From Stieleria maiorica (GTDB lineage Bacteria; Planctomycetota; Planctomycetia; Pirellulales; Pirellulaceae): 64,000 nucleotides of DNA. This document shows positions 7,612-18,103 of the stretch, piece by piece (the stretch's first letter is position 1; each line of letters opens with the position of its first letter). The stretch is from contig NZ_CP036264.1 of the NCBI RefSeq assembly GCF_008035925.1, positions 2,476,443-2,540,442 on the forward strand, given 5' to 3'. Below the pieces are notes generated by a model. The model ran no database searches. It was not told where the DNA came from and saw only the letters and a list, made by a program, of their open reading frames with translations. Both the position numbers and the translations under genes were made by a program.

Positions 7612-10600
7612 ATGCCGCGTTTGTTGTCCCAGTGTCGCCCTTGTAGCGTCATCTTCCTGTCGTTGTGCCTGGCCTCCGTCGGAATCGTTTCCGCCCAAGA
7701 CACTCTGCAGTTCAACCGAGACATTCGTCCGATCCTGTCGGAAAACTGTTATCACTGCCACGGCCCGGACGCCTCGGCGCGGGAAGCCGACTTGCGGTTG
7801 GACACCGAAGACGGCGCCAAAGAATGGGCGATCGTGGCCGGAGATGCGGACGCCAGCGAAGTCGTCGCTCGGATCGTCAGCGACGATCCCGACACGTTGA
7901 TGCCACCGCCGGACAGCGAACGATCACTCTCGGAAAATCAGAAACAGTTGATCCGGCGTTGGGTTGACCAGGGCGCTTCTTATCAAGCCCATTGGTCCTT
8001 TCAATCACCGATCGCACCGCATGTCCCGGTGGTTGCCGACGATCATGCCGTCAACCCGATCGACCACTTTGTCATCGATCGGCTGCAGCAGAACGCCTTG
8101 CAACTCGCTCCGGCGGCGGATCGGGAAACGCTGTTGCGACGAATCACCTTCGACCTGATCGGATTGCCGCCGACGATCGCAGAACTGGATCGCTACTTGG
8201 CCGACACGTCGCCCCGAGCGACCGAAAACGTCATTGATCGTTTGTTAGCCGACCCACGTTTCGGCCAGCGGATGGCGGCCGACTGGTTGGACGTCGCACG
8301 TTACAGCGACACGTACGGCTACCAGGTCGATCGCGATCGTTTCGTTTGGCCCTATCGAGATTGGGTCGTCGACGCCTTCAACCGCAACCTCGGCTACGAC
8401 CAGTTTCTTCGTCAGCAACTCGCCGGCGATCTGTTACCCGATGCTTCGCGCGAGCAGATCCTGGCGACGACCTTCAACCGACTGCACCCCCAGAAGGTCG
8501 AAGGCGGCAGCGTCCCGGAAGAGTTTCGGATCGAGTACGTCGCCGACCGAACCCAAACCGTTGCCACCGCTTTTTTGGGACTGACGATGGAGTGCTGTCG
8601 ATGCCACACGCACAAGTACGATCCGATCACGCAGACGGAGTACTACCAGTTGGCGGCGTTCTTTTCCAACATCGACGAAGCCGGCCTGTATTCCTATTTC
8701 ACACCGTCGATCCCCACGCCGACACTGGAATTGCCGACCGAGGACCAAGCCCGGCGAGTTTCGAAATTGCAAACGGAGATCGATTCGCATCGGGCCAGCT
8801 ATCACCAATCGCTCGAAAACCAAATCGACATCGAAGCGTATCGCGAATTGTTCGACACCCCGGCGGATGCTGATGTCAGTACCGACGATGAACAAGCCGG
8901 CGCCCCATCGTCCGCCTTGCTGTTCGCGATGCCGATCGAGGCGTTGGAGTTCGAATCCCCGCCGTCGGCGCCCAACCGGTCGGTGCCCGGTGTGGCCGGG
9001 CAAGGCGTACGTTTGACCGGAGACGACGTCGTCAATTTAAAGACCGGTAACTTTCGCCGCGACCAACCGTTCTCGGTCTCGTTGTGGATCAAGACACCCG
9101 ATGTCAAAGAACGAGCCGTCGTCTTTCACCGTTCCAGGGCCTGGACCGACGCCGCCAGCCGCGGCTATCAACTACTGATCGAAGACGGATACCTGAGCTG
9201 GTCGTTGATCCATTTTTGGCCGGGCAATGCGATCCGCATTCGCACGCCGGATCCGATCCCCGTCGACCGCTGGGTGCACGTCGCCGTCACCAACGACGGC
9301 TCCAGTCGCGCCGATGGATTGTCGATCGCGATCGACGGTCGGCGCGTGGAAGCGGTCACGGTGCGCGACCATTTGACGAAGCAAATCACCGGGGGCGGAG
9401 GCGACAATCTGGCGATCGGGCAACGTTTTCGCGACCGGGGTTTCACGGGCGGCGAAGTGGATTCGTTTCGCGTGTTCGATTGTGAACTGACCGACCTGGA
9501 AATCCAGCGTCTGGCCCGTCCCGAGGAAACACTGCCCTGGGTCGCTTCGTCACCGCCTCAGTGGACGTCGACACAACGACAAACCGTGGCCGACCACCTG
9601 CTGCGGAGACACAATGCGGACGTCGCCCAAAGCCGCCAGCGACTGACGAAGGCCCGACGATCGCTCTCCCAACTGCAAGACCAGATCCAAGAGATCATGG
9701 TGATGAAGGAGTCGCCGGGAATCCGCACGACGCACCGTTTGGAACGTGGAGCTTATGACGCGCCGGCCGAAGCGGTCACGCCAGGAACCCCCAAGGCGAT
9801 TCTGGGATTCGACGCCGCAACGCGTCCGGATCGACTGGGGCTGGCCGATTGGATGCTCCGCCGCGATCACCCGCTGACCAGTCGCGTCGCGGTCAATCGG
9901 CTCTGGCAATTGTGCTTCGGCGTTGGTTTGGTTCGCACCCCGGAAGACTTTGGCAGCCAAGGCGAACCGCCGACGCACCCGGAGTTGCTCGATTGGCTGG
10001 CAATCGATTTCATCGAGGGCGGCTGGGACGTCAAACGAGCGATCAAGCAGATCATGATGTCCGCGACCTACCAGGCGTCCAGCGAGCACCCGGATCCGGA
10101 CGTCTGGAACCAAGATCCCGAAAATCGCTTGCTGGCCCGACACAACGCGTACCGATTGCCCGCCGAAATGCTGCGTGATCAAGCCCTGGCAGTCTCTGGC
10201 CTGCTGGTCTCCAAACTCGGTGGTCCGCCGGTCAAACCGTATGAGGTCGAAGCGTCCTTCAAACCCGTCCAGCGGGATCAGGGCGAAGGCCTTTATCGCC
10301 GCAGCATTTACACCTACTGGAAACGCACCGGCCCGGCGCCCGCGATGATGACACTTGACGCCGCCAAACGCGATGTCTGTCGCGTCCGTCGCGAGCGGAC
10401 GTCGTCGCCGTTGCAGGCGTTCGTGTTGCTCAACGGTCCGCAGTACGTCGAATCGGCACGGGGCTTGGCGTTCCGGTTGTTGGATCGACAAGGTGACGAT
10501 TCCGAAGCGGTGCTGCGTGACGCGTTCCGGACGTTGACCAGCCGATTCCCGACCGAAGCGGAAAAGCAAGTCGTCACGGATTTGTACGCCGACCAACTGG

Positions 10601-10767
10601 CCTACTTTGGCCAGCACCCGGATCGCGCGAACGAATATCTAGCGGTCGGCGAACTCAAACTTGCCCCTCAGTCGAACGACCGGTCGGTCGACCCGGCAAC
10701 GTTTGCCGCCACCGCGGTGGTGATCGGAACGTTGATGAACTACGACGAAAGCGTGATGAAGCGATGA
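7612..10767 (+). CDS. Planctomycete cytochrome-type DUF1549/DUF1553 protein
   Basis: From ATG 7612 this is a 1051-residue exported protein. A signal peptide (residues 10-28, ending SAQ) precedes the planctomycete cytochrome-C-like region, with the haem-type motif CYHCH at 46-50. A DUF1549 domain follows (~110-330, with [14 protein letters not shown]), then a LamG/concanavalin-like insert (~440-620) and a DUF1553 domain (~700-980, with [10 protein letters not shown]). It overlaps the following DUF1501 gene by ATGA, so the two are translated together, as is typical. The pair is expected to act outside the cytoplasmic membrane, perhaps in polymer or redox chemistry; the reaction is unknown. Confidence 0.93.
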   Translation: MPRLLSQCRPCSVIFLSLCLASVGIVSAQDTLQFNRDIRPILSENCYHCHGPDASAREADLRLDTEDGAKEWAIVAGDADASEVVARIVSDDPDTLMPPPDSERSLSENQKQLIRRWVDQGASYQAHWSFQSPIAPHVPVVADDHAVNPIDHFVIDRLQQNALQLAPAADRETLLRRITFDLIGLPPTIAELDRYLADTSPRATENVIDRLLADPRFGQRMAADWLDVARYSDTYGYQVDRDRFVWPYRDWVVDAFNRNLGYDQFLRQQLAGDLLPDASREQILATTFNRLHPQKVEGGSVPEEFRIEYVADRTQTVATAFLGLTMECCRCHTHKYDPITQTEYYQLAAFFSNIDEAGLYSYFTPSIPTPTLELPTEDQARRVSKLQTEIDSHRASYHQSLENQIDIEAYRELFDTPADADVSTDDEQAGAPSSALLFAMPIEALEFESPPSAPNRSVPGVAGQGVRLTGDDVVNLKTGNFRRDQPFSVSLWIKTPDVKERAVVFHRSRAWTDAASRGYQLLIEDGYLSWSLIHFWPGNAIRIRTPDPIPVDRWVHVAVTNDGSSRADGLSIAIDGRRVEAVTVRDHLTKQITGGGGDNLAIGQRFRDRGFTGGEVDSFRVFDCELTDLEIQRLARPEETLPWVASSPPQWTSTQRQTVADHLLRRHNADVAQSRQRLTKARRSLSQLQDQIQEIMVMKESPGIRTTHRLERGAYDAPAEAVTPGTPKAILGFDAATRPDRLGLADWMLRRDHPLTSRVAVNRLWQLCFGVGLVRTPEDFGSQGEPPTHPELLDWLAIDFIEGGWDVKRAIKQIMMSATYQASSEHPDPDVWNQDPENRLLARHNAYRLPAEMLRDQALAVSGLLVSKLGGPPVKPYEVEASFKPVQRDQGEGLYRRSIYTYWKRTGPAPAMMTLDAAKRDVCRVRRERTSSPLQAFVLLNGPQYVESARGLAFRLLDRQGDDSEAVLRDAFRTLTSRFPTEAEKQVVTDLYADQLAYFGQHPDRANEYLAVGELKLAPQSNDRSVDPATFAATAVVIGTLMNYDESVMKR

Positions 10768-12221
10768 AAGAGAACCGTTCAATGAATTTGTTTCAAGCAC
10801 CGTTGTTGCGTCGTGAATGTTTCGCCGCCGGCGGACTGGGGATGGGCGCGCTGGCGATGGCCGCGATGGCCGGTCGCGAAGCGATCGCCGCACCCGCGAT
10901 CGATCCGTCACTCGCCGCGACGGGCCTGCATTTTCCGCCGCGTGCCAAACGCGTGATCTATCTGTTTCAATCTGGCGCGCCCAGTCAACTGGACCTGCTC
11001 GACCACAAGCCGCTGCTGAACGAACGACACGGGACCGAATTACCCGCTTCGGTTCGCGGCGGCCAGCGTTTGACCGGGATGAGTGGGAATCAATCCAGTT
11101 TGCCGCTGGTCGGTTCGCCTTGGAAGTTTTCCCGTCACGGCCAGTCGGGTGCCCAGCTCAGTGAGCTGATGCCGCATTTGGCAGGCGTTGCCGACGAACT
11201 GTGCATCGTCCGATCGATGCACACCGAAGCGATCAACCACGGCCCCGGCGTGACGTTCGTGCAAACCGGCAGCATGTTTCCCGGCCGTCCCAGCATGGGC
11301 GCTTGGTTGGACTATGGGCTGGGACGCGAAAACGACGACTTGCCTTCGTTTGTCGTTATGGTGACCAAGAACAAGGGCGGTCAACCACTCGTCTCGCGTC
11401 TTTGGGGCAGCGGCTTTTTGCCCAGTCGCCATCAGGGGGTCCGTTTTCGCAGCGGCAAAGATCCCGTGTTGTACTTGAACAACCCCGACGGGATCGACCA
11501 GCAGAGTCGTCGCAGCGCGGTCGGGGCGCTGTCCAAGTTGCACCAGATCAAACTGAACCAAACCGATGATCCGCTGGTCCAAGCCCGCATCGCCCAATAT
11601 GAACTCGCCTATCGGATGCAATCCAGCATCCCCGACGCGACCAACTTGAACGATGAACCGGAAAGCACCTTCAAGCTGTACGGCGATGACGCAAAGAACC
11701 CCGGCACGTTCGCCGCCAACTGTGTGCTCGCGCGGCGGTTGGCCGAGCGTGGCGTCCGCTTCATCCAACTGTATCATCCCGGCTGGGACCACCACGGCGG
11801 ATTGCAGAAGGGTTTGCCGCGACAGTGCGCCGAAACCGACCAACCCTCCGCCGCGCTGGTGGCCGACCTGAAACAACGCGGCATGCTGGAAGACACCCTG
11901 GTCATCTGGGGCGGCGAATTCGGACGCACGAATTACTGCCAAGGCAAATTGTCACCCAACAGTTTCGGACGTGACCATCACCCGCGTTGCTTCAGCGTCT
12001 GGATGGCCGGCGGCGGCATCCGGCCGGGCATCACCTACGGCGCGACCGACGAATTCGGTTACAACATCGCCGAAAACCCGATCCATATCCATGACCTCCA
12101 GGCCACGATCTTGCATCAATTGGGAATCGACCACGAGCGGTTGACGTTCAAGTATCAAGGACGCAACTTCCGCCTGACCGACGTCCACGGCGAAGTCCAA
12201 CACCAACTGATCAGCGCGTAG
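10764..12221 (+). CDS. DUF1501 domain-containing protein
   Basis: This is a 485-residue protein overlapping the DUF1553 gene by four bases (ATGA). A twin-arginine-like leader with RRECFAAGGLGMGALAMAAM suggests Tat export. The body fits DUF1501, a family distantly related to sulfatases and alkaline phosphatases, with YLFQSGAPSQLDLLDHKP near the start, FIQLYHPGWDHH in the middle and WGGEFGRTNYCQG followed by GRDHHPRCFSVWMAGGG toward the end. These Asp/His clusters look like metal ligands. The family almost always pairs with DUF1553 proteins. The function is not established, but export with its partner is likely. Confidence 0.93.
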   Translation: MKENRSMNLFQAPLLRRECFAAGGLGMGALAMAAMAGREAIAAPAIDPSLAATGLHFPPRAKRVIYLFQSGAPSQLDLLDHKPLLNERHGTELPASVRGGQRLTGMSGNQSSLPLVGSPWKFSRHGQSGAQLSELMPHLAGVADELCIVRSMHTEAINHGPGVTFVQTGSMFPGRPSMGAWLDYGLGRENDDLPSFVVMVTKNKGGQPLVSRLWGSGFLPSRHQGVRFRSGKDPVLYLNNPDGIDQQSRRSAVGALSKLHQIKLNQTDDPLVQARIAQYELAYRMQSSIPDATNLNDEPESTFKLYGDDAKNPGTFAANCVLARRLAERGVRFIQLYHPGWDHHGGLQKGLPRQCAETDQPSAALVADLKQRGMLEDTLVIWGGEFGRTNYCQGKLSPNSFGRDHHPRCFSVWMAGGGIRPGITYGATDEFGYNIAENPIHIHDLQATILHQLGIDHERLTFKYQGRNFRLTDVHGEVQHQLISA

Positions 12222-12520
12222 CGGTCCAAGTACGATGTCCCTCCACGCGTGTGCCCCAAGTACGATGGCCCTTCCGGGCCGTCGAATGCAGGAATTTCAT
12301 CGACGCTTCTAAAGTGGAGCGACGATCTGCAGGCCACCTGCCACCGGGCAACGCGAGATCGTCAGGAGGCGCCGTTGACCACCCGTCGACGAGCCCCATT
12401 ATTCTGCCCCGCATCATCCTGCTTTCCTACCGGGCCGCTCGCTTACGCTTCCCGCTGGCATTTCACTCTCATCGTTTTGCCGCCATCGTTTTGCCGCCTG
12501 TCTGTATCCCCCGAAACCGT
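12222..12520. repeat. Intergenic repeats: GTACGATGG hairpin and R1 copy
   Basis: Bases 12260-12283 carry a 24-bp element with an internal GGCCC/GGGCC stem. Its exact reverse complement occurs at 14387-14410, and AAGTACGATG also appears just upstream at about 12231. From about 12395 to 12495 lies another copy of the R1 repeat. The stretch separates convergent genes and shows no coding sequence. Confidence 0.7.
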
Positions 12521-13420
12521 TCACCTCTCCATCGCTTCACGCAATGCGTCGGACAACTCACGAAGCTCCGGCAAAGAAAACGTCTTCTTCCCTGCCAGCC
12601 GCGCGGCCCGTTTCGTCCACGCGACGTCGATGCCCGGCGGCAGGTCTTCGAGTGCGAACGCCAACTCTCCCGGCACGCCCAATAAGTTGAACTCGTCGGC
12701 GTCGACGTGGATTCTGCGGGTTTCGTTGCTGTTCCACTTCGTCACCCGCATCGGCTGATCGATAATCGCCATCGGATGCTCTTCGTCGGTCGGCGGAACC
12801 AGCAACCACGTCACCATCGCGCCCTGGCCGGTCGCTTGATCCAAATAAACGAAATGGCGCGTCAAATACTTGCGGTGTTGTCCCTTGCGCAGCATCACCG
12901 AGGGCGCGTCGAACAACGCCAGCGCGGAGGTTTTGCCGATCAAGGAAACGTCGGCGAGTTGTTGCTCGTTGGTCCGCAACACTTGACGGGCGATAAACCC
13001 CAGCGGAACGTCCAAGTCGGACGCCGTGTCCGACGAGACAATGATCCGTCCCTCGGGGCCGTCGATGCTGTAGCCTACGCCGACGCGTTTCAATTCGAAC
13101 CGACCGTCGGGGAGTGGTGTTTCGACTTCCGCCATGATCGTCAACGCGCACTTGGTCGCCGCGTCACGGATCGATCCGCTGACCGAATCGACATCGCCGC
13201 TGTTGATCTTGGGTGACGCCACCAGAATCTGCCGATTCCACGATTCCTGCCCGGGGGCATCCAGCACCCGCGTGCCCGGAGCGACGGTCTGGATCGGGGC
13301 GACTTGAAATACCGCGTCGTCGGCCGACGCAGCGGAGCACAGTGCCACGGTCAGTGCGAGTGCCACTACAGCCACCACCGAGGCAATCGTTCGTCGTCGT
13401 GGGGGTGGGATGTACTGCAT
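12521..13420 (-). CDS. Exported protein of unknown function
   Basis: I chose ATG 13420 (299 residues), because the following segment (TIASVVAVVALALTVALC, ending in ASADD) is a normal signal peptide while the longer frame has none. The mature protein is mixed alpha/beta. It has TRVLDAPGQESWNRQ near the start and a central VGYSIDGPEG region, and ends in a helical segment. No catalytic motif is visible and I do not recognise a family. It is divergent from the ABC ATPase gene with 55 bases between starts, so the two may share a control region. Confidence 0.7.
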   Translation of the reverse strand: MQYIPPPRRRTIASVVAVVALALTVALCSAASADDAVFQVAPIQTVAPGTRVLDAPGQESWNRQILVASPKINSGDVDSVSGSIRDAATKCALTIMAEVETPLPDGRFELKRVGVGYSIDGPEGRIIVSSDTASDLDVPLGFIARQVLRTNEQQLADVSLIGKTSALALFDAPSVMLRKGQHRKYLTRHFVYLDQATGQGAMVTWLLVPPTDEEHPMAIIDQPMRVTKWNSNETRRIHVDADEFNLLGVPGELAFALEDLPPGIDVAWTKRAARLAGKKTFSLPELRELSDALREAMER

Positions 13421-13475
13421 CGCATCGACATTCGTTAGAGTGTGAGTTTGATTCCTGACCACGTCGATCACGCCG

Positions 13476-14234
13476 ATGCCCCAGCACCGTTCCGAACCCC
13501 GATCATCGCAAGCGGACGACGTTCCGTCACCAGCATCCGACTCACCCACCCGTCAATCAAGCCGCGGCGGCGACGTGTTGATCGAAGCACAGGGACTTGG
13601 TCGCCACTACGACGAAGGAAACGTCGATGCGTTGGCCGATGCATCCTTTTGTATCCGCACGGGACAGTACGTCGCAATCGTCGGCAAAAGCGGGAGCGGA
13701 AAAACCACCCTGCTCAACCTGATCGGCGGCCTCGATCGCCCCACCCGGGGTGAACTCCACTATGACGGCCGTCCCCTGGACGCCCGCAGCGATCTGGATC
13801 GCCACCGCTGCCGCAACGTCGGCTTTGTGTTTCAAAGCTACTACCTGCTGCCGAATCTGACGGCCGCCGAAAACGTCCAAGTCCCGATGTTCGAAGCCGA
13901 CTACACGCCGGCCGAGCGATCGGCGCGTGCGAAAGAATTGCTCGAACAGGTCGGACTGTCAGGACGCGAGGACCACATGCCGTCACAACTCTCCGGCGGC
14001 GAAGCCCAACGGGTGGCGATCGCCCGGGCCTTGGCCAACGCTCCCAAGCTGATCCTGGCCGACGAACCGACCGGCGCGCTCGACAGCGAAACCGGCGATT
14101 CGATCCTGCGCCTTCTCGAAGAACTCAATCGCACCCAGGCGATCACACTCATCGTCGTCACCCACGACGAAGCCGTCGCCGCCCGTGCCGACCACCGCCT
14201 CCGCCTCGCCGACGGCCGCATCGTCACGCCCTGA
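13476..14234 (+). CDS. ABC transporter ATP-binding protein (MacB/LolD/FtsE type)
   Basis: This 252-residue ABC ATPase has Walker A GKSGSGKT (residues 70-77), a Q-loop in FVFQSYYLLP, signature LSGGE, Walker B LILADEPTGALD and switch His in VVTHDE. The sequence around YLLPNLTAAENVQVPM is typical of the MacB/LolD/FtsE branch, which powers lipoprotein release or mechanotransmission, not ordinary solute uptake. No permease follows on this strand, so its membrane partner must be elsewhere. The first ~32 residues are a Ser/Pro-rich extension, and a later start cannot be excluded. Confidence 0.9.
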   Translation: MPQHRSEPRSSQADDVPSPASDSPTRQSSRGGDVLIEAQGLGRHYDEGNVDALADASFCIRTGQYVAIVGKSGSGKTTLLNLIGGLDRPTRGELHYDGRPLDARSDLDRHRCRNVGFVFQSYYLLPNLTAAENVQVPMFEADYTPAERSARAKELLEQVGLSGREDHMPSQLSGGEAQRVAIARALANAPKLILADEPTGALDSETGDSILRLLEELNRTQAITLIVVTHDEAVAARADHRLRLADGRIVTP

Positions 14235-14603
14235 ACCTCGCGCTGGTGTCCAGGCTTTTGGGACCGTCCAGCTCAGGACAGAGGCAAAACGCGACGTATC
14301 CAGATGATCTGGACGGTTCGGTAAGAGGTGGTCGTTGAATGGGTGTACGACGTCCTTTCTAGGTCGTCGCGCTGAGCCCCACGGGCGACGGCCCGGAAGG
14401 GCCATCGTACCGCGAGAAAAGCATCGCCCTAAGCTGGACGGTTCCTTTCGCCGCCCCTTCTCACCGTTTGGGTTGTCGATTTTAGATTCTCTCCCCCCGG
14501 GAGAGACGGCGTTTGCGCAGCAAGCAAACGCCAGAGAGGGGCCGCGCTGCAAAAACGCCGTCGACTTCCGCTACGATCAAATCCCTCACTCACACAATCG
14601 GCG
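14235..14603. other. Intergenic stretch with inverted copy of the 24-bp element
   Basis: About 370 bases between convergent genes. Bases 14387-14410 are the exact reverse complement of 12260-12283 and can form the same GGCCC/GGGCC hairpin. No protein-like frame is present. Confidence 0.6.
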
Positions 14604-16361
14604 TTACGCCACCTTCTTCCCACAAGGCGCGCGCAAATCGAACAACCCAAAAATCTCTTCGCGACTCAGCCCCACGTTTCGCGTCGGCGTTTCGCTCGAT
14701 GAAAACAGCGTGTCAAACATCTCGCGCTTTTGATCCAGCACGTCGTTGATCCGCTGTTCGATCGTGTTCATCGCCATCATCTTGGTCACCGTGACGGCCC
14801 CGGCGGCGCCCAATCGGTGCGCCCGGTTGATCGCCTGGTCCTCGATCGCCGGATTCCACCAGCGGTCAAACAAGAACACGTATTCACAGAACTGCAAATT
14901 CAATCCGACGCTGCCGGCTCCGTAGCTCATCAAGATGACGTGGCTGTCGGGGTCGTTCTTGAATCGGTCGATCACCGTGTTGCGTTTCTTTTGCGGAATC
15001 TTACCGTGGTACTCCAGCGGCCCGAACGGCTCCAGCGCGTCGCGGATCTTGTCCAGGCTTTTGACCCACTGGCTGAACACGATCGCCTTCTTGCCGCTCG
15101 CGGCGACTTCTTCCACATCCGCGACCAATCGTTCCAACTTCGCACTGCTGCCGGTGACCGGATCGAAGTTGCAAATCTGTTTCAGCCGCAACACCAGCTC
15201 GAAGACGTGCTGGATCGTCAATGATTGTTCCAGGTTCTCCAGATACAGCACACCTTCCTTTTCCGCCGCTTCATAAGTCGACCATTGTTCCGGTGTCAGG
15301 TCCAATTCCGCGTCGCGATACAGTTTCGGCGGCATGTCGTCCAACACCATGTCTTTGGTGCGGCGGAGGATGTAGTCCCCGGCATGCTTGGCGATTTGGG
15401 GCATCGGCATTCCGGGTTTCAAATAGCCCGGCGAAAGGAACTCGAAAATGCCGACCAGGTCATCCGGACAGTTCTCCACCGGAGTCCCCGTGAGCGCCCA
15501 GGAGCGTGTCCGCGGGATGCTGCGCACGACCGTGCTGGTGGTGCTGCTGCGGTTCTTGATCCGTTGGGCTTCGTCCAACACGACCAGATCAAAATGCATT
15601 GAATCGTCGGTCAGGATCGATTGGTCCCGCATCAGCAACTCATAGTTCGCGACCTTCACGGGAACCTGAGGCGAACGCCACTGGAACTCGCGTTTGGCGG
15701 AACTGCCTTCGATCGCCGCGATCGGAATCTCCGGCGCCCACACGCTGAATTCGCGCAACCAGTTCGTCACCAGTGGCTTCGGACACACCAGCAGCACACT
15801 CCTCACCTCGCCGCTGCACAGCAACAATCGAATCGTGCTGATCGCCTGCATTGTTTTCCCCAGTCCCATTTCGTCGGCCAGGATGCCGGCGTAGCGGGGG
15901 AACAGAAACGCCATCCCGTCCAACTGATACGGGAACGGATCAAAGGGGAAATTCAGCTGCCCGCTACCGACCAACAGGTCCAATGGCGGCTGCAGCAAGT
16001 AGTACAAGCGGTCTTGCAGTTTGACGATATCCGAGGGCGGCTTGATTCGGTTGTGCTTGCGTTTTGAATCCGGCTTGCGTTGCTTCTTCGCCTCGGTTGC
16101 CGCGCCGGCTTCTTGGTCGGGCGTTGAAGTATTGGGTGGGATCCAACGTGCCGCGTCGGGGAATTGAAACCCGCGCACCTGTGTCGTCAGTTTCGGCAGC
16201 CGGATGGGGATCGCGACCGGCTCGATGCTTGGCAGTGGCAGCTCGCAGGTTTCGACCGCAAACATCGACTCGGCGACCCAGGAGTGGAGCGGATCGATCT
16301 CGGCGGTCAACTCAGCGGCGTCGGCGGTCGTTGTGCGCGGTCGGGCGGAAAAAAAACTCAT
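14604..16361 (-). CDS. SNF2/SWI2-family DEAD-like helicase
   Basis: This 585-residue SF2 ATPase of the SNF2 branch has motif I DEMGLGKT (163-170), motif Ia LLVCPKPLVTNW, motif II DEAQ, motif III LTGTPVEN, and the C-terminal RecA-like lobe with FSQWVKSLD, MSYGAGSVGLNLQ and the arginine-finger motif DQAINRAHRLGAAG. The N-terminal ~110 residues are non-conserved and basic, possibly a targeting region. Its ATG overlaps the stop of the upstream gene by one base (TGATG), which implies coupled translation. Such bacterial proteins move along duplex DNA; the cellular role here is not evident. Confidence 0.93.
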   Translation of the reverse strand: MSFFSARPRTTTADAAELTAEIDPLHSWVAESMFAVETCELPLPSIEPVAIPIRLPKLTTQVRGFQFPDAARWIPPNTSTPDQEAGAATEAKKQRKPDSKRKHNRIKPPSDIVKLQDRLYYLLQPPLDLLVGSGQLNFPFDPFPYQLDGMAFLFPRYAGILADEMGLGKTMQAISTIRLLLCSGEVRSVLLVCPKPLVTNWLREFSVWAPEIPIAAIEGSSAKREFQWRSPQVPVKVANYELLMRDQSILTDDSMHFDLVVLDEAQRIKNRSSTTSTVVRSIPRTRSWALTGTPVENCPDDLVGIFEFLSPGYLKPGMPMPQIAKHAGDYILRRTKDMVLDDMPPKLYRDAELDLTPEQWSTYEAAEKEGVLYLENLEQSLTIQHVFELVLRLKQICNFDPVTGSSAKLERLVADVEEVAASGKKAIVFSQWVKSLDKIRDALEPFGPLEYHGKIPQKKRNTVIDRFKNDPDSHVILMSYGAGSVGLNLQFCEYVFLFDRWWNPAIEDQAINRAHRLGAAGAVTVTKMMAMNTIEQRINDVLDQKREMFDTLFSSSETPTRNVGLSREEIFGLFDLRAPCGKKVA

Positions 16362-17047
16362 CAGGCCGCTTCCGAGTTTTGCCGCGAGAGTTGGGAGTGG
16401 GCTTCCTTGACCGCCTCGCGAATCCGTTCGAACGGTTCCACCGCATCGGGCAGGTCGTTGTAGAAGTCCGCGATCGCCTCCAGTTCGGCATGGCGTTCCA
16501 TCGCGACCACAAAGGTTGCGCCGGCGATGGTCACGGTTTCCGATCCCGCAATCGAGTCGGCGGAGATCGGGTTGCGGTCGTCCGATGCGGCTTCCAGGAC
16601 CAGTGTGACCGGAGACTTCGTGAACGATTCGACCTTCAGTCCTTCCGGCAGGTCACAGCAGATCAGCGACAGCGGCGTGCGGCACTTTGCAAGCAGAAGT
16701 TTCCCGATCACCTGCGCGACCAGATGCGACCGCAGGGTGGGCCCGAACAGGATTTCATGGGCTCGCGTGGGGCGGACCGGCAGGGTGCATTGGAATTCCA
16801 GCGGGCGACCCGCGCGATCCAAGACCAGCAGACCGCCGGTCCAGCCGGTCCGTTCGTCATTGACGACCGTAAAGTAGCCGATCGTCGCGTCGTTTTTCTT
16901 AGGCAAGTTGTCAGGCATTCGTTCCGAAACCGCGAACTGAAACGGGGAGGTTTGCGGTGTTTTGATCGCGAGAAAGCTCGCGGGCGAATCAGTGGTCACC
17001 GCACCGGTAGACTTCGGCTTTCTGCTTGCGTTGACTTTAACGGTCAC
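16361..17047 (-). CDS. Unknown protein coupled to the SNF2 helicase
   Basis: This protein sits immediately upstream of the SNF2 gene and overlaps it by one base (TGATG). The start is uncertain: TTG 17140, GTG 17047 or ATG 16918. I prefer GTG 17047, where a basic stretch begins. The most protein-like part is VVNDERTGWTGGLLVLDRAG through LFGPTLRSHLVAQVIGKLLL, with a helical C-terminus. I see no known domain. The tight coupling suggests an accessory subunit or partner for the helicase, which is inference from arrangement only. Confidence 0.6.
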   Translation of the reverse strand: MTVKVNASRKPKSTGAVTTDSPASFLAIKTPQTSPFQFAVSERMPDNLPKKNDATIGYFTVVNDERTGWTGGLLVLDRAGRPLEFQCTLPVRPTRAHEILFGPTLRSHLVAQVIGKLLLAKCRTPLSLICCDLPEGLKVESFTKSPVTLVLEAASDDRNPISADSIAGSETVTIAGATFVVAMERHAELEAIADFYNDLPDAVEPFERIREAVKEAHSQLSRQNSEAA

Positions 17048-17254
17048 GCGGCCGCCGAGACGACTTGTTGGAAATGAAGAAAACCCGCTTCTGCCGATTT
17101 TTCCTGGCGGCGGCGGCGATTTTTTCCGGGCAGTTTCCAATTAATCGACAAGCCCATTTTTGTCGGGTTATACTCGGGGTTCATTCGAGACATGCCGGCG
17201 GGATTTTTTGTCCGCTAGCAAAGCAAAGTCGCAGCTCCCAAGGATTTATCGCAC

Positions 17255-17713
17255 ATGTCGTCATACGAGCACGAACCGCTTTCGCCAGTCTTCCGCATCG
17301 ATGTCACGGCAGAATCAGACAGCGAGCCTCGAAAATCGAAAGACCAGGTGGTGGTCGACCTGCTCCGCCATTTGGTCGCCGGCCAGCAGCAACAGAATCA
17401 ATTGTTGGAACGCTTGATCCAGCAAAATAATGCGATGAATGAGCAGCGCGCCAACGAACTGCAGCAGTGGAAGGAAGCCAACCCCCGGTTGGCCCGGTCC
17501 TGCCGAGCGGCCGCGGAGACGCTCAGCCGGGTGCAGACGCAGTTTTTGGACAATTTGACCGAGGAAATCTGCGACAGCGAAGAGGGATTGGAAGAGAGCG
17601 AGTTCATGCTCAACGAGTTCGTGGACCGTTTCGGCCCGCGTTTGGCCCATCTCAACGGCGTCCTGCAAGTCCTCGCGCAACTCGGCAACGGCGAACCCGC
17701 CCAAGTCAGCTAG
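17255..17713 (+). CDS. Small helical protein, function unknown
   Basis: This 152-residue protein runs from ATG 17255 and is acidic overall. Residues ~35-75 are rich in Gln and Asn with heptad-like leucines (LLRHLVAGQQQQNQLLERL), which suggests a coiled coil, followed by a second helical region and a DSEEGLEESEF acidic patch. No catalytic motif is present. It lies between the helicase operon, which points away, and tRNA-Pro. It looks like a real gene from its even composition and start, but I do not recognise it. Confidence 0.65.
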   Translation: MSSYEHEPLSPVFRIDVTAESDSEPRKSKDQVVVDLLRHLVAGQQQQNQLLERLIQQNNAMNEQRANELQQWKEANPRLARSCRAAAETLSRVQTQFLDNLTEEICDSEEGLEESEFMLNEFVDRFGPRLAHLNGVLQVLAQLGNGEPAQVS

Positions 17714-17775
17714 CGACAATTGTAGAGCCATTGTCCCAATTGCTCCCCCAACGATTGTCCCAATCGTTCCCCGGA
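17714..17775 (+). repeat. TTGTCCCAAT-type repeat, two units
   Basis: ATTGTCCCAATTGCTCCC and ATTGTCCCAATCGTTCCCC follow each other directly after the previous gene. The same motif occurs near 7155-7195 before the DUF1553 gene, so this is a second dispersed intergenic repeat family. Confidence 0.6.
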
Positions 17776-17939
17776 CCTGCCCCGTCGTGCCCTCCGGGGA
17801 CGCGGCTGGACGAACCGAATCTCCGCCATCATCCGCCGGCAGGGATTTCAGAAGCAATTCGGAGCGGTAGAAAAAACGTGCGCCAGTGAACCTTTCGCTC
17901 GGCGTCGATCTCCGGTATCTTGCCGCCACAATCGCCACT

Positions 17940-18015
<76 letters not shown>

Positions 18016-18103
18016 GTTGCGTCAACATGATTGACATCGTTTTTTCCCGGCTGAAACGGCAACAGTAGCCGTCCCCGTCACGCCGACGTGCAGCCCGTTT
18101 CCA

